Below are positions 39,360 to 47,317 of a DNA stretch of 64,000 nucleotides, piece after piece. Made by a program: the position numbers and the translations under genes. Where the stretch lies: assembly GCF_017052465.1 (NCBI RefSeq), contig NZ_JAFHKT010000152.1, positions 1 through 64,000 of the forward strand, in the 5' to 3' direction. The notes under the pieces were generated by a model, which was not told the DNA's origin, ran no database searches, and saw nothing but the letters and a program-made list of their open reading frames with translations. This stretch comes from Arthrobacter pascens (lineage in GTDB: Bacteria; Actinomycetota; Actinomycetes; Actinomycetales; Micrococcaceae). Each line of letters opens with the position of its first letter. Within the stretch, counting starts at the first letter, position 1.

Positions 39360-39365
39360 TAGTTT
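39360..39365 (+). promoter_or_regulatory. -10 element TAGTTT upstream of hisN
   Basis: TAGTTT lies six bases before the ATG at 39372, suggesting a leaderless transcript for hisN. Confidence 0.4.
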
Positions 39366-39371
39366 GGAACC

Positions 39372-40184
39372 ATGACCCAACCCGCTTCGAGCTACAACGA
39401 TGACCTGCGCCTGGCCCATGTACTGGCGGATTCCGTGGATGACCAAACCATGAGCCGGTTCAAGGCGCTTGACCTTCAGATCGAGACCAAGCCCGACCTG
39501 ACGCCGGTCACGGATGCCGACAAAGCCGCCGAAGAGTCCATCCGGGGCCAGTTGTCCCGGTCCCGGCCCCGCGACGCCGTTCTCGGCGAGGAGTTCGGCA
39601 GTTCCGGCCACGGCTCCCGGCGCTGGATCATCGACCCCATCGACGGAACCAAGAACTTCGTCCGCGGGGTTCCGGTCTGGGCCACGCTGATAGCCCTGGT
39701 CGACGAAGGTGAACCCGTGGTGGGCGTGGTGAGCGCACCGGCGCTCGGCAAGCGCTGGTGGGCGGCCAAGGGCGCTGGCGCCTACATGGGCCGTTCGCTG
39801 GCGGCAGCCACCCGGCTCAAAGTCTCCAACGTCTCGAAGCTTTCGGACGCATCGCTGTCCTACTCCAGCCTCGGCGGCTGGAAGGAACGGGGAAACCTGG
39901 ACGAATTCCTGGCCCTCACCGAAGACGTCTGGCGCACGCGCGCCTTCGGGGATTTCTGGTCCTACTGCATGGTGGCCGAAGGCTGCGTGGACATTGCCTG
40001 CGAACCGGAGCTGAATCTCTACGACATGGCTGCGCTGGTGCCCATCGTCACGGAAGCCGGCGGCCGCTTCACCTCGCTGGAGGGAACCGACGGCCCCTTC
40101 GGCGGCAACGCCCTGGCCACCAACTCCATCCTTCATTCCGAGGTCCTCAAGCGCCTCAATCCGCAGTTGGACGATCTGCTGTAG
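39372..40184 (+). CDS. hisN: Histidinol-phosphatase, inositol monophosphatase family
   Basis: A 270-residue metal-dependent phosphatase with LGEEFG, DPIDGTKNFVRGVPVW and the C-terminal CEPELNLYDMAALVPIVTEAGG. The GTKNFVRGVPVWATLIAL form is typical of actinobacterial HisN, which dephosphorylates histidinol phosphate in histidine synthesis; other IMPase substrates remain possible. Confidence 0.9.
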   Translation: MTQPASSYNDDLRLAHVLADSVDDQTMSRFKALDLQIETKPDLTPVTDADKAAEESIRGQLSRSRPRDAVLGEEFGSSGHGSRRWIIDPIDGTKNFVRGVPVWATLIALVDEGEPVVGVVSAPALGKRWWAAKGAGAYMGRSLAAATRLKVSNVSKLSDASLSYSSLGGWKERGNLDEFLALTEDVWRTRAFGDFWSYCMVAEGCVDIACEPELNLYDMAALVPIVTEAGGRFTSLEGTDGPFGGNALATNSILHSEVLKRLNPQLDDLL

Positions 40185-40214
40185 TTCGGCCCAGCAGGCT
40201 TTCGGGAAATATTC

Positions 40215-40250
40215 GACGTCGGACTCCGCCCCAGGCAGGAGTCCGACGTC
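40215..40250 (+). terminator. Hairpin after hisN, probable terminator
   Basis: GACGTCGGACTCC (40215-40227) pairs with GGAGTCCGACGTC (40238-40250) around a ten-base loop. No T-run follows, so the role is inferred from position. Confidence 0.6.
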
Positions 40251-40351
40251 GTATGTTCGGCCACAGGCCCAAATATCGCGCGGCTGTAACAAACGGCTTA
40301 ATAATTGCGCGCGTCTTTTTCATCAGCGAGCCGGTGTTCTAGGCTCTTTAC

Positions 40352-40468
40352 AGGTCACGAGTGCCAGCGTGAAACCCCGGTTTGCTGGCCGGCAACCCTC
40401 CATTCGCGGTGGGGTGCCCCGGGTGACGACCAGGCCGGTCCGGAACGGACCCGGCAAGCGCGGATCCC
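40352..40468 (+). promoter_or_regulatory. SAM-IV riboswitch
   Basis: The leader of the class V aminotransferase gene matches SAM-IV: P1 strand GGTC (40353-40356) pairs with GACC (40428-40431). The core GAGTGCCAGCGTGAAACCCC is followed by GCTGGCCGGCAACCCTCC and GGGGTGCCCCGGGTGA, then a downstream GGTCCGGAACGGACC stem for the extra pseudoknot. The 3' end is approximate. A CCCCGTCACAAGGGG hairpin close to the start codon may be the expression platform. Confidence 0.88.
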
Positions 40469-40500
40469 CGTCACAAGGGGTCCTTTCACAGCGAGGTCCC

Positions 40501-41910
40501 ATGACTACTGCAACCTTCTCCTCCAACACCGGCACCGGGCTGCTCGACGATCGGTTTGCCGCTGCCGGACGGCCGCTGGCGGCAGTGACCGGTGCTGAGA
40601 TCCAGGCCCCGCTCATCCAGGGCGGCCACGTGCGCTACGCCAACCTCGACTACGGGGCATCTGCACCGGCGCTGTCCGTCGTCTCGGCCTACCTCAACGA
40701 GATCCTGCCGTTCTACGCCAGCGTGCACCGCGGCGCCGGCTACGCCTCGCAGATCAGCACCTCTGTCTACGAAAATGCCCGGAACATCGTCCGCGACTTT
40801 GTTGGCGGCCGCCCGGACGACTCCGTAATCTTCACGCGGAACACCACGGACTCACTGAACCTGCTGGCGGGCTGCCTTCCCGTGGTGGACCACAACCACA
40901 CAGGGGAAGTCCTCTACCTGGATATCGAGCACCACGCCAACCTGCTGCCGTGGCAGGGCGTCCCCCACCGCAGCGTGGTGGCGTCCGGCACCCTCGAGGC
41001 CACCATCGACAGCCTCCGGGCTGAACTCGAGCACGGCGACGTCAGCCTCCTTGCCGTCACCGGCGCCTCCAACGTCACCGGCGAAATCCTTCCGATCCGC
41101 CGCCTTGCCGCGCTGGCCCACGAATTCGGCGCCCGGATCGTGGTGGACGCCGCACAGCTCGCGCCGCACCGCCGCATCGACATTGCCGCGGACGACGTCG
41201 ACTACCTCGCCTTCTCGGGCCACAAGCTGTACGCGCCTTTCGGCTCCGGCGTCCTGGTAGGTCGCGCCGACTGGCTCGACGCCGGAACACCGCACCTTGC
41301 CGGCGGCGGCGCCGTCAGTGAAGCGCGGCTCGACGGCGTCAGCTGGACCACCGGCCCGGCGCGTCATGAAGGCGGCTCGCCCAACGTCCTGGGCGCAGCC
41401 ACCCTCGCCCGGGCAACCCAGGTGATCGCCGCCCTGGACCAGGAGCAATGGCACCGTCACGAGGCCGCCATCCGGTCCTTCCTCGTTGAGGGCCTGCAGA
41501 AGATCGACGGCGTCACGGTCCACCAGATCTTCTCGGACACGGACCCGGACACCGACACCATCGGCGTGGTCAACTTTTCAGTGGAGGGCTACGACGCCGG
41601 TCTCGTGGCTGCCTACCTGTCTGCCGAGCACGGCGTCGGGCTGCGCGACGGCCGCTTCTGCGCCCACCCGCTCCTCAAGCGCCTGGGCCTGCCCTCGGGC
41701 TCGCTCCGCGCCAGCTTCGGCCTCGGATCGCGGCTGGAGGACGCCCAGCGGCTCCTCGCCGGCATCGAGGAGCTGCGCCGCAGCGGCCTCGGCTGGGACT
41801 ACGTGGTGGATTCCGGGCGCTGGGTTCCGTCCAACGACGCCCGCGTCTACCCGAGTTGGGCACCGAACACTCCCGGCACGGCAGGCGCTGCGCCCTGCAC
41901 TTTGGACTGA
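40501..41910 (+). CDS. Class V aminotransferase / cysteine desulfurase-like PLP enzyme
   Basis: A 469-residue fold-type I PLP protein. The Schiff-base lysine is in AFSGHKLYAPFG, with preceding VVDAAQLAPH and GHKLYAPFGSGVLVG. It resembles cysteine desulfurases (SufS/CsdA-like) and selenocysteine lyase-type proteins. The SAM-IV riboswitch upstream places it in sulfur or methionine metabolism; the substrate is not determinable. ATG 40501 follows GCGAGG. Confidence 0.88.
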   Translation: MTTATFSSNTGTGLLDDRFAAAGRPLAAVTGAEIQAPLIQGGHVRYANLDYGASAPALSVVSAYLNEILPFYASVHRGAGYASQISTSVYENARNIVRDFVGGRPDDSVIFTRNTTDSLNLLAGCLPVVDHNHTGEVLYLDIEHHANLLPWQGVPHRSVVASGTLEATIDSLRAELEHGDVSLLAVTGASNVTGEILPIRRLAALAHEFGARIVVDAAQLAPHRRIDIAADDVDYLAFSGHKLYAPFGSGVLVGRADWLDAGTPHLAGGGAVSEARLDGVSWTTGPARHEGGSPNVLGAATLARATQVIAALDQEQWHRHEAAIRSFLVEGLQKIDGVTVHQIFSDTDPDTDTIGVVNFSVEGYDAGLVAAYLSAEHGVGLRDGRFCAHPLLKRLGLPSGSLRASFGLGSRLEDAQRLLAGIEELRRSGLGWDYVVDSGRWVPSNDARVYPSWAPNTPGTAGAAPCTLD

Positions 41911-42006
41911 GCTGCAGCCTGCGCTGAGCTGCGCCGGCATGCGGTGCCCTTGGGTTTGCGGTAAATTCGAAGGGTCAATTTTCACCCTGCCCTAAGGAGA
42001 CGGCGC

Positions 42007-42765
42007 GTGGCTCGCGGTGGCCCCAAACTCGACCACGGTCGGCGGCAGGAGCTCGGTCAAAGCTTCCAGGACGGCGGCGAGCACTACCACCGTGTACGGC
42101 CCGGCTACCCGGCTGAGTCGGCGGACTGGCTGGTTCCCGCCGGCGCCCGGACTGCGGCCGACATCGGAGCCGGCACCGGCAAGTACACCGCGCTGCTCGT
42201 GGCGCGCGGCCTGCGCGTCAGCGCTGTCGACCCTTCCCCGGACATGCTCGAGCAGCTCCGCAGCGCCTACCCCGCGGTGGAGGCGCTGGTGGGAACCGCG
42301 GAGCACACGGGGCTTCCCGGTTCGGCGTTCGACGTCGTCACCGTGGCGCAGGCATGGCACTGGTGCGACCCCCTGCGGGCCAGCATCGAAATCGCCAGGA
42401 TCCTGCGGCCCGCCGGTGTGCTTGGCCTGATCTGGAACCAGCTGGACACGTCCGTGCCCTGGGTGCACAGGCTCTCGCGCATCATGCATGCCGGTGACGT
42501 CCACAAGCCACACTTCCGGCCTCCGCTGGGTCCCGAATTCGCCGGATTGGAAAGCCATCTCACGCGCTGGGAGGACCCGGTCACCACGGCTGACGTCGTC
42601 GAGCTGGCCAAGTCGCGCAGCTACTACCTCGCAGCCAACGCGGCCACCCGGGCCAAGGTCACCGCAAACCTTGACTGGTACCTCCACGAACATCTGGGGC
42701 ATGCCGAAGGCGAGCTGCTGCAGCTTCCGTACCTCACCCAGACGTGGCGGGCCGTCAAGGCATGA
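42007..42765 (+). CDS. Class I SAM-dependent methyltransferase
   Basis: A 252-residue Rossmann methyltransferase with the SAM-binding motif I AADIGAGTGKYTALL, acidic VSAVDPSPDML and post-motif AQAWHWCD. GTG 42007 follows AAGGAGACG. Methyl acceptor unknown. Confidence 0.88.
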   Translation: MARGGPKLDHGRRQELGQSFQDGGEHYHRVRPGYPAESADWLVPAGARTAADIGAGTGKYTALLVARGLRVSAVDPSPDMLEQLRSAYPAVEALVGTAEHTGLPGSAFDVVTVAQAWHWCDPLRASIEIARILRPAGVLGLIWNQLDTSVPWVHRLSRIMHAGDVHKPHFRPPLGPEFAGLESHLTRWEDPVTTADVVELAKSRSYYLAANAATRAKVTANLDWYLHEHLGHAEGELLQLPYLTQTWRAVKA

Positions 42766-42783
42766 TGTCTCCCGTGCAGCGGG

Positions 42784-42789
42784 TAGGCT
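42784..42789 (+). promoter_or_regulatory. -10 element TAGGCT, leaderless start of the DtxR/MntR gene
   Basis: TAGGCT lies seven bases before the GTG at 42797 and there is no ribosome-binding site. Confidence 0.45.
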
Positions 42790-42796
42790 TGGACCC

Positions 42797-43519
42797 GTGA
42801 AGACCAGCACGCCATCCTCCTCGATCGAGGACTACGTCAAGGTCATCTACTCTTTCACGGAGTGGCAGGACAAGCCCATCACGTCGACGCAGCTGGCACA
42901 GCGCCTCGGCGTGGCGAATTCATCGGTCTCAGAGATGGTGCGCAAGCTCAAGGACCAGGGCCTGGTCCTGCACAAGCCATACAGTGCCATCACGCTGACC
43001 GCGGAGGGAGTGCGCCTCGCCCTTTCCATGGTCCGGCGGCACCGGCTCATCGAGACCTACCTCGTGCAGGACCTCGGGTACAGCTGGGATGAAGTGCACG
43101 ACGAAGCTGAACTCCTCGAGCACGCGGTCTCCGATACCTTCATCGAGCGGATGGCCGCCAAGCTCGGCAACCCGACACGGGATCCCCACGGCGATCCGAT
43201 CCCCGCCGCGGACGGCACCGTGCAGGTACCGCTTGCACACCGGATGAGTGAGCTCGACGAGGGTCACACGGGCCGGATCACCCGGATCAGCGACGAGAAT
43301 CCCGAGCTGCTGCGATACCTCGCCTCGGAAAAGATCAACCTCGACGCCGACGTGGAAGTCAGGGGCCGCAGGCCGTTCGGCGGCGCGCTCGTGGTGCGCA
43401 TCGGTCCCCCCGGGCACGGGACAATCCGCGAGGTTGACCTTGCAGATGAAGTCGCCTCCGCACTGTGGGTGCACAGCGACACGGTGCACCCGGGGTGCCG
43501 GATGGCCGGCGTCCTGTGA
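42797..43519 (+). CDS. DtxR/MntR-family metal-dependent regulator
   Basis: A 240-residue three-domain regulator. The N-terminal winged HTH includes SIEDYVKVIYSFTEWQDKPITSTQLAQRLGVANSSVSEMVRKL, followed by the dimerisation/metal domain (RRHRLIETYL, HDEAELLEHAVS) and a C-terminal FeoA/SH3-like domain. Whether it senses Mn2+ (MntR) or Fe2+ (IdeR) is not decided. GTG start with -10 TAGGCT just upstream. Followed by crcB genes. Confidence 0.88.
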   Translation: MKTSTPSSSIEDYVKVIYSFTEWQDKPITSTQLAQRLGVANSSVSEMVRKLKDQGLVLHKPYSAITLTAEGVRLALSMVRRHRLIETYLVQDLGYSWDEVHDEAELLEHAVSDTFIERMAAKLGNPTRDPHGDPIPAADGTVQVPLAHRMSELDEGHTGRITRISDENPELLRYLASEKINLDADVEVRGRRPFGGALVVRIGPPGHGTIREVDLADEVASALWVHSDTVHPGCRMAGVL

Positions 43520-43565
43520 GCGGGCCCGGCCCGGCCGGACTCCCGGTGGCGGCGGACGCCTCCCC

Positions 43566-44015
43566 ATGAAGATCCCGGCCGCAGCGAACCAACGCGCGGC
43601 GACGGCCACCGGCCGCCACGGCTGGAGGGTCTGGGCAGCCGTCGCTGCGGGAGGGCTGGTGGGTACCGAACTGCGCTACGGGCTCGGGGTGCTGTTTCCT
43701 GAGCAGGCCGGCGCCGTGCCGTGGACCACCCTTGCAATCAATGTCGCCGGGAGCTTCGTCCTTGGCCTGCTCACCACCCTATGGATTGCCCGGCCACGTA
43801 CTGCCTTCTGGCTCCGTGCCGGCATCGGGCCGGGACTGCTCGGATCCTTCACCACGTTCTCGGCACTCGTCGCGTCGGTGGACCAGCTGGCACGTGGCGG
43901 GCTGCACACCGTATGGCTTGCCTACCTTGTGCTCTCCGTCCTGCTGGGACTTGGTGCCGCTGCGGCTGGCTGGAAGGCCGGCAAGGCTTTCGCCGGAAAT
44001 GCTGGCCATCCGTGA
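43566..44015 (+). CDS. crcB: Fluoride channel subunit CrcB (first copy)
   Basis: A 149-residue four-helix membrane protein with the family signatures GGLVGTELRYGLG, NVAGSFVLG and GLLGSFTTFSALV. CrcB/Fluc exports fluoride as dual-topology or paired subunits. Overlaps the second crcB by four bases (GTGA), so the two probably form a heterodimeric channel. Confidence 0.92.
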   Translation: MKIPAAANQRAATATGRHGWRVWAAVAAGGLVGTELRYGLGVLFPEQAGAVPWTTLAINVAGSFVLGLLTTLWIARPRTAFWLRAGIGPGLLGSFTTFSALVASVDQLARGGLHTVWLAYLVLSVLLGLGAAAAGWKAGKAFAGNAGHP

Positions 44016-44392
44016 CGGCGGCACTCGCGGCACCGCTGCTGGTGGGGCTTTTCGGCACCGCCGGTGCCCTCATACGGTTTTCCGTGGACGGGTGGCTGGC
44101 GGGCCGGCCGTCGGGCCGCCGCCACTGGCCGTGGGCCACGTTGCTGGTGAATATCGCGGGATGTTTCGTCATCGGAATTTCCCTTGGCCTGAGCAGCAGG
44201 CTCGGAGGTGAATGGCATGCCGCCCTGGCCAGCGGCCTGGCTGGCGGACTGACGACCTTCAGTTCCTGGACCACTGCCACGGTCCGGCTCGTGAGCGAAG
44301 GCCGCCACGCCGCCGCAGCGCTTAACATCGGCAGTAACCTGCTGGCCGGGCTCCTGGCCGCCGCGGCCGGAATCGCGCTCAGCGGCGGGTAA
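44012..44392 (+). CDS. crcB: Fluoride channel subunit CrcB (second copy)
   Basis: A 126-residue four-helix protein with GTAGALIRFSVDGW, NIAGCFVIG and GLAGGLTTFSSW. GTG start within the stop of the first copy. Tandem, coupled crcB genes are usual in actinobacteria and imply opposite-topology partners. No fluoride riboswitch was seen upstream. Confidence 0.92.
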   Translation: MTAALAAPLLVGLFGTAGALIRFSVDGWLAGRPSGRRHWPWATLLVNIAGCFVIGISLGLSSRLGGEWHAALASGLAGGLTTFSSWTTATVRLVSEGRHAAAALNIGSNLLAGLLAAAAGIALSGG

Positions 44393-44425
44393 GCCCGGCT
44401 GTCACGGCTTACCGTATCGTGGACT

Positions 44426-44791
44426 GTGATGATAAGCAGACGCGATGCGGCAATTGCCCTTGATGTACCCCTGGAAATGGCCCAGCGCCACGGCATTCCC
44501 AGCCGGATGACCGAGGCCCAGCTGGCCGATATCCTCGACAATCCCCCGCAGTGGCTGCTCCAGTCCAGGGCAAACCGGACGGGGAAGCGCCCGGTCTGGG
44601 TCCATCTTCGTTGCGATGTCTGCGGCTACACCGAGGCCGCCAGGCCCAAGAAATGGTGGCCCGAGTTCACGTACGTCAGCTGCAACCACCACAGCCCGGC
44701 CGACATCCCGGCGCCTGCTCCGGGTTGCGTCAGGAGCGAGTTCGACGGCGTCGGGAGCCGTTTCGTGGGCATCTCCGACGTAAAGGTGTGA
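44426..44791 (+). CDS. Conserved hypothetical protein, DUF5997-like, with C-terminal Cys/His cluster
   Basis: A 121-residue protein. The N-terminal AAIALDVPLEMAQRHGIPSRMTEAQLADILDNPPQWLLQSRAN resembles the DUF5997 family. The C-terminal part contains CDVCGY and CNHH, a possible zinc-binding set. Start is GTG 44426 or the ATG next to it; TATCGT lies close upstream and no ribosome-binding site is present. No function can be stated. Confidence 0.6.
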   Translation: MMISRRDAAIALDVPLEMAQRHGIPSRMTEAQLADILDNPPQWLLQSRANRTGKRPVWVHLRCDVCGYTEAARPKKWWPEFTYVSCNHHSPADIPAPAPGCVRSEFDGVGSRFVGISDVKV

Positions 44792-44862
44792 GCCCCGGAC
44801 TTCATCGGCGCCTCCCTGGAGGGGGCATTACATTCGGCGCGAAACAGGCGTAATTTTACGTA

Positions 44863-44886
44863 CGAGGGGCTCACTCCGACCCCTCG
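44863..44886 (+). promoter_or_regulatory. Short hairpin upstream of the 45-residue basic protein
   Basis: CGAGGGG (44863-44869) pairs with CCCCTCG (44880-44886) across a ten-base loop just before the gene at 44903. It could modulate that gene or terminate upstream transcription. Confidence 0.35.
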
Positions 44887-44902
44887 GACGAGGGAGCGCG
44901 CC

Positions 44903-45040
44903 ATGCCGGACAAGTCACCACATACGCATCAGCAGAAAAAAGCGGGCAAGACCATCAAACAAAAACGTGCGGACAAGAAAGCGAAGGGGCCCATCGAGGG
45001 TGCTCCGGATCCTGTTGCGCACCTGAAGAAACGGTCATAG
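44903..45040 (+). CDS. Small conserved basic protein, 45 residues
   Basis: The product begins MPDKSPHTHQQKKAGKTIK, has KQKRADKKAKG in the middle and ends VAHLKKRS. Lys-rich proteins with this DKSP...KKxGKxIKQKRxxK...HLKKR pattern are common small hypotheticals in actinobacteria. GAGGGAG lies upstream of ATG. A strong terminator follows directly. Function unknown; it is too short for standard ORF thresholds. Confidence 0.7.
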   Translation: MPDKSPHTHQQKKAGKTIKQKRADKKAKGPIEGAPDPVAHLKKRS

Positions 45041-45060
45041 CCGAGCATCCATGCAGCAGG

Positions 45061-45094
45061 AAGAACGGGACCGGATCCGGTCCCGTTCTTTTGT
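45061..45094. terminator. Bidirectional terminator between convergent genes
   Basis: A near-perfect self-complementary 30-bp palindrome (45061-45090) is followed by TTTTG on the plus strand, and by TTCC-rich sequence on the minus strand. It separates the small basic protein from the PDZ protease. Confidence 0.9.
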
Positions 45095-45110
45095 TCGCCC
45101 TCATGGCGGG

Positions 45111-46094
45111 CTAGGCGGTTTCGGCCATTTCAGCCGGCACTGCTGTTATCTCCAGCTCGTGGCCGTCACGGAGGACGACCAGGGTCATGGGTGCGCCGAT
45201 GGCATCGGCAAAGAGGAGCTTCTGGAGGCTTTCGGCATTGCTCACCGGACGAGTGGACGCCCTCAGCAGCACATCCCCCACCCTGACGCCGGCCTTCTCG
45301 GCGGGGGAACCCGGGAGCACTTCGACGACCCGGAGGCCCTCGCGCTGTCCGGTGCGGACCACCGCGTTGGGGCCAAGCCTGATGGGTGTGCTGACAACGC
45401 CAAGGTAGGCGCGGCGCACCCGTCCATCTGCCAGGAGGGCGGAGATAATCCGCCGGGTCGTCTTGTTGATCGGTACGGCCAGTCCCAGCCCGGCACCGGC
45501 TACTGCGGTGTTGATTCCGACGATCCTGCTGCGGGCGTCCGCCAGGGCACCGCCCGAGCTGCCGGCGTTGAGGGCGGCATCGGTCTGGATGACGTCCTCA
45601 ATGACGCGGCGGTTGCGGCCGGCCCAGACGGGAATCGCACGGCCCAGGCCGCTGACCACCCCTGCGGTCACCGAGCCTGCGAGACCGAGGGGATTGCCCA
45701 CAGCGATAACCAGCTGCCCTACGCGGAGGGATTCCGCGTCCCCGAATTCCGCCGGTGCCACACGCGGCGCACGGCCGCGGACCACGGCAAGGTCGGACAG
45801 AGGATCCGCCCCCACCATCTCAAGATCGGTAGCGGAGCCGTCGGCGAAGACGGCGCGGCCCTTCTGCGTCCCGGCGACAACGTGGGCGTTTGTCAGCAGG
45901 TACCCGTCCTCGGTAAACAGCACAGCGGACCCGGCGCCCACGCGGAACCGTCCCCCGCGCCGGATTCCGGTCATTTCGATGGCCGCGACGTGTGGTGTGA
46001 CGGTACTGGCCACCCGGATCACCGTTTCGGAGTAGGAGTCCAGGGCGTCGTCGCCCCTGTCAGGACCTGATGCCTCTGCTCGCGCCGTGGACAT
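45111..46094 (-). CDS. Trypsin-like serine protease with PDZ domain (HtrA-like), apparently cytosolic
   Basis: A 327-residue S1C peptidase. The triad is visible as LLTNAHVV (His), DPLSDLAVV (Asp) and NAGSSGGAL (Ser). A PDZ domain follows (about 235-320, LRVVEVLPGSPAEKAGVRVGDVLL). Unlike most HtrA/PepD proteins it has no signal peptide or membrane anchor at the N-terminus. GGAGGTGCGCC precedes ATG 46094. Confidence 0.9.
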   Translation of the reverse strand: MSTARAEASGPDRGDDALDSYSETVIRVASTVTPHVAAIEMTGIRRGGRFRVGAGSAVLFTEDGYLLTNAHVVAGTQKGRAVFADGSATDLEMVGADPLSDLAVVRGRAPRVAPAEFGDAESLRVGQLVIAVGNPLGLAGSVTAGVVSGLGRAIPVWAGRNRRVIEDVIQTDAALNAGSSGGALADARSRIVGINTAVAGAGLGLAVPINKTTRRIISALLADGRVRRAYLGVVSTPIRLGPNAVVRTGQREGLRVVEVLPGSPAEKAGVRVGDVLLRASTRPVSNAESLQKLLFADAIGAPMTLVVLRDGHELEITAVPAEMAETA

Positions 46095-46236
46095 GGCGCA
46101 CCTCCCTTGCCTGCGTAGCTCCCGCGAATTAGGTGCTACATGTCACAACTCCTCGGGCTCCAAGGCTAGTCCCCGGAAGGCTACGCCCTCGGTGAACAGC
46201 CTGCGTGATAAACAATTCAGAGGCCGGGCAGGTTAA

Positions 46237-46274
46237 ACAGCTACAGCCCGGACCGAAGTCCGGGCTGTAGCTGT
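46237..46274 (-). terminator. Terminator of tmRNA
   Basis: A 17-bp perfect stem (46237-46253 with 46258-46274), loop CGAA, directly downstream of ssrA on the minus strand. Confidence 0.85.
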
Positions 46275-46289
46275 TCGGTACTGAAACAG

Positions 46290-46655
46290 TGGAGATGGGG
46301 GGAATTGAACCCCCGTCCGATGTCGTGTTGTCAGGGCTTCTCCGGGCGCAGTTTGCGTCGGATTTTCTCGGCCCCAGCCGTCCTGCAAACAGGCGGCTGA
46401 TCCGGGCCCAGTCATCTAAGAGTCCCGCTTGCCCCGATGACGGGGGCAAACAGCAGTGGCTATCTAAATGACGCCAGGATCCGGGGCGATAGCAACCTCG
46501 GGCTGACGGACTGTCTTACTGCTTAGGCAGCAAGAGCGAAGTCAGTGCGCTTAGATTCGGCACTTATTGGTTTGCAGACAGCGTTTACGAGATAATTCTG
46601 CATCCTCGGCCCGCTTCACCTGTCGCGACTAACATCGTCGAAACCGATCATCCCC
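46290..46655 (-). ncRNA. ssrA: Transfer-messenger RNA
   Basis: A 366-nt tmRNA. The 5' end GGGGATGATCGG (from 46655) pairs with the 3' end CATCTCC (46291-46297), closing a tRNA-like acceptor stem. A T-arm with GGTTCAATTCC is present. The tag frame (46523-46561) encodes AESKRTDFALAA and stops with TAA. The 3' CCA is apparently not encoded, since A is followed by CTG. SmpB is encoded just upstream on the same strand. Confidence 0.97.
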
Positions 46656-46672
46656 GTATTTTGTTACCAAAC

Positions 46673-46697
46673 CCGGCGGGAACTGGATTCCTGCCGG
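46673..46697 (-). terminator. Hairpin between smpB and ssrA
   Basis: CCGGCGGG...CCTGCCGG-type arms form an approximately 10-bp stem with one mismatch, between the smpB stop and the ssrA 5' end. Could be a weak terminator or attenuator. Confidence 0.45.
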
Positions 46698-46734
46698 ACT
46701 ACCTAGCATAACGCATCCGTGCCGCGGATAATTC

Positions 46735-47205
46735 CTAGCGGCGGTTGCGTTCCCTCATCACCCGAAGCGCCTCGCGCTTGTCCTGCTGTTCGCGGAGCGT
46801 CTGGCGCTTGTCATAGTCTTTCTTGCCGCGGGCAATGCCGATCTCCACCTTGGCGCGGCCGTCCAGGAAATACAGCTGGAGCGGCACAATTGTGAAGCCC
46901 GATTCCCTGATCTTGTGGGAGATCTTGATGAGCTCCTCGCGGTGCAGCAGCAGTTTACGGCGGCGCCGGGCGGCGTGGTTGGTCCAGCTCCCCTGGTTGT
47001 ACTCAGGGATGTGGATGCCCTCCATCCACAGCTCGTCATTGTAGAAGGTGCAGAAACCATCGACCATGGACGCATGGCCCTCCCGGAGGGACTTCACCTC
47101 GGTACCCATCAAGGCTATGCCTGCCTCGTAGGTATCCAGGACATGGTAGTCATGCCGGGCCTTCCGGTTGGTGGCCACTACCTTACGGCCACTTTCTTTC
47201 GGCAC
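46735..47205 (-). CDS. smpB: SsrA-binding protein
   Basis: A 156-residue tmRNA partner in trans-translation. Signatures include ATNRKARHDYHVLDTYEAGI, GTEVKSLREG and the basic C-terminal tail KKDYDKRQTLREQQDKRE. GTG 47205 has GAGGAG upstream. Located immediately before ssrA, downstream of the ftsEX-M23 cluster. Confidence 0.95.
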   Translation of the reverse strand: MPKESGRKVVATNRKARHDYHVLDTYEAGIALMGTEVKSLREGHASMVDGFCTFYNDELWMEGIHIPEYNQGSWTNHAARRRRKLLLHREELIKISHKIRESGFTIVPLQLYFLDGRAKVEIGIARGKKDYDKRQTLREQQDKREALRVMRERNRR

Positions 47206-47317
47206 GGTAGAACTCCTCAGGTCTTGAAATTTGGCTGCCCCGGGTGCCCCGGAGGAAAGTCATTCCAGTCTACGGCAGTGGACCAGGCCGGGGTCGCAGG
47301 TGCCTCGGACACACCCG

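Noticed and set aside
38067..40292. 741-residue antisense frame over rsgA and hisN
   Set aside because: Overlaps two well-supported genes on the other strand; composition typical of shadow frames.
43520..43565. Fluoride riboswitch before crcB
   Set aside because: The gap is 46 bases, too short for the motif, and no characteristic GG-rich pseudoknot pattern was seen.
46129..46471. Short frames across the tmRNA 3' half
   Set aside because: The region is tmRNA and its terminator; the frames have no start signals or family similarity.
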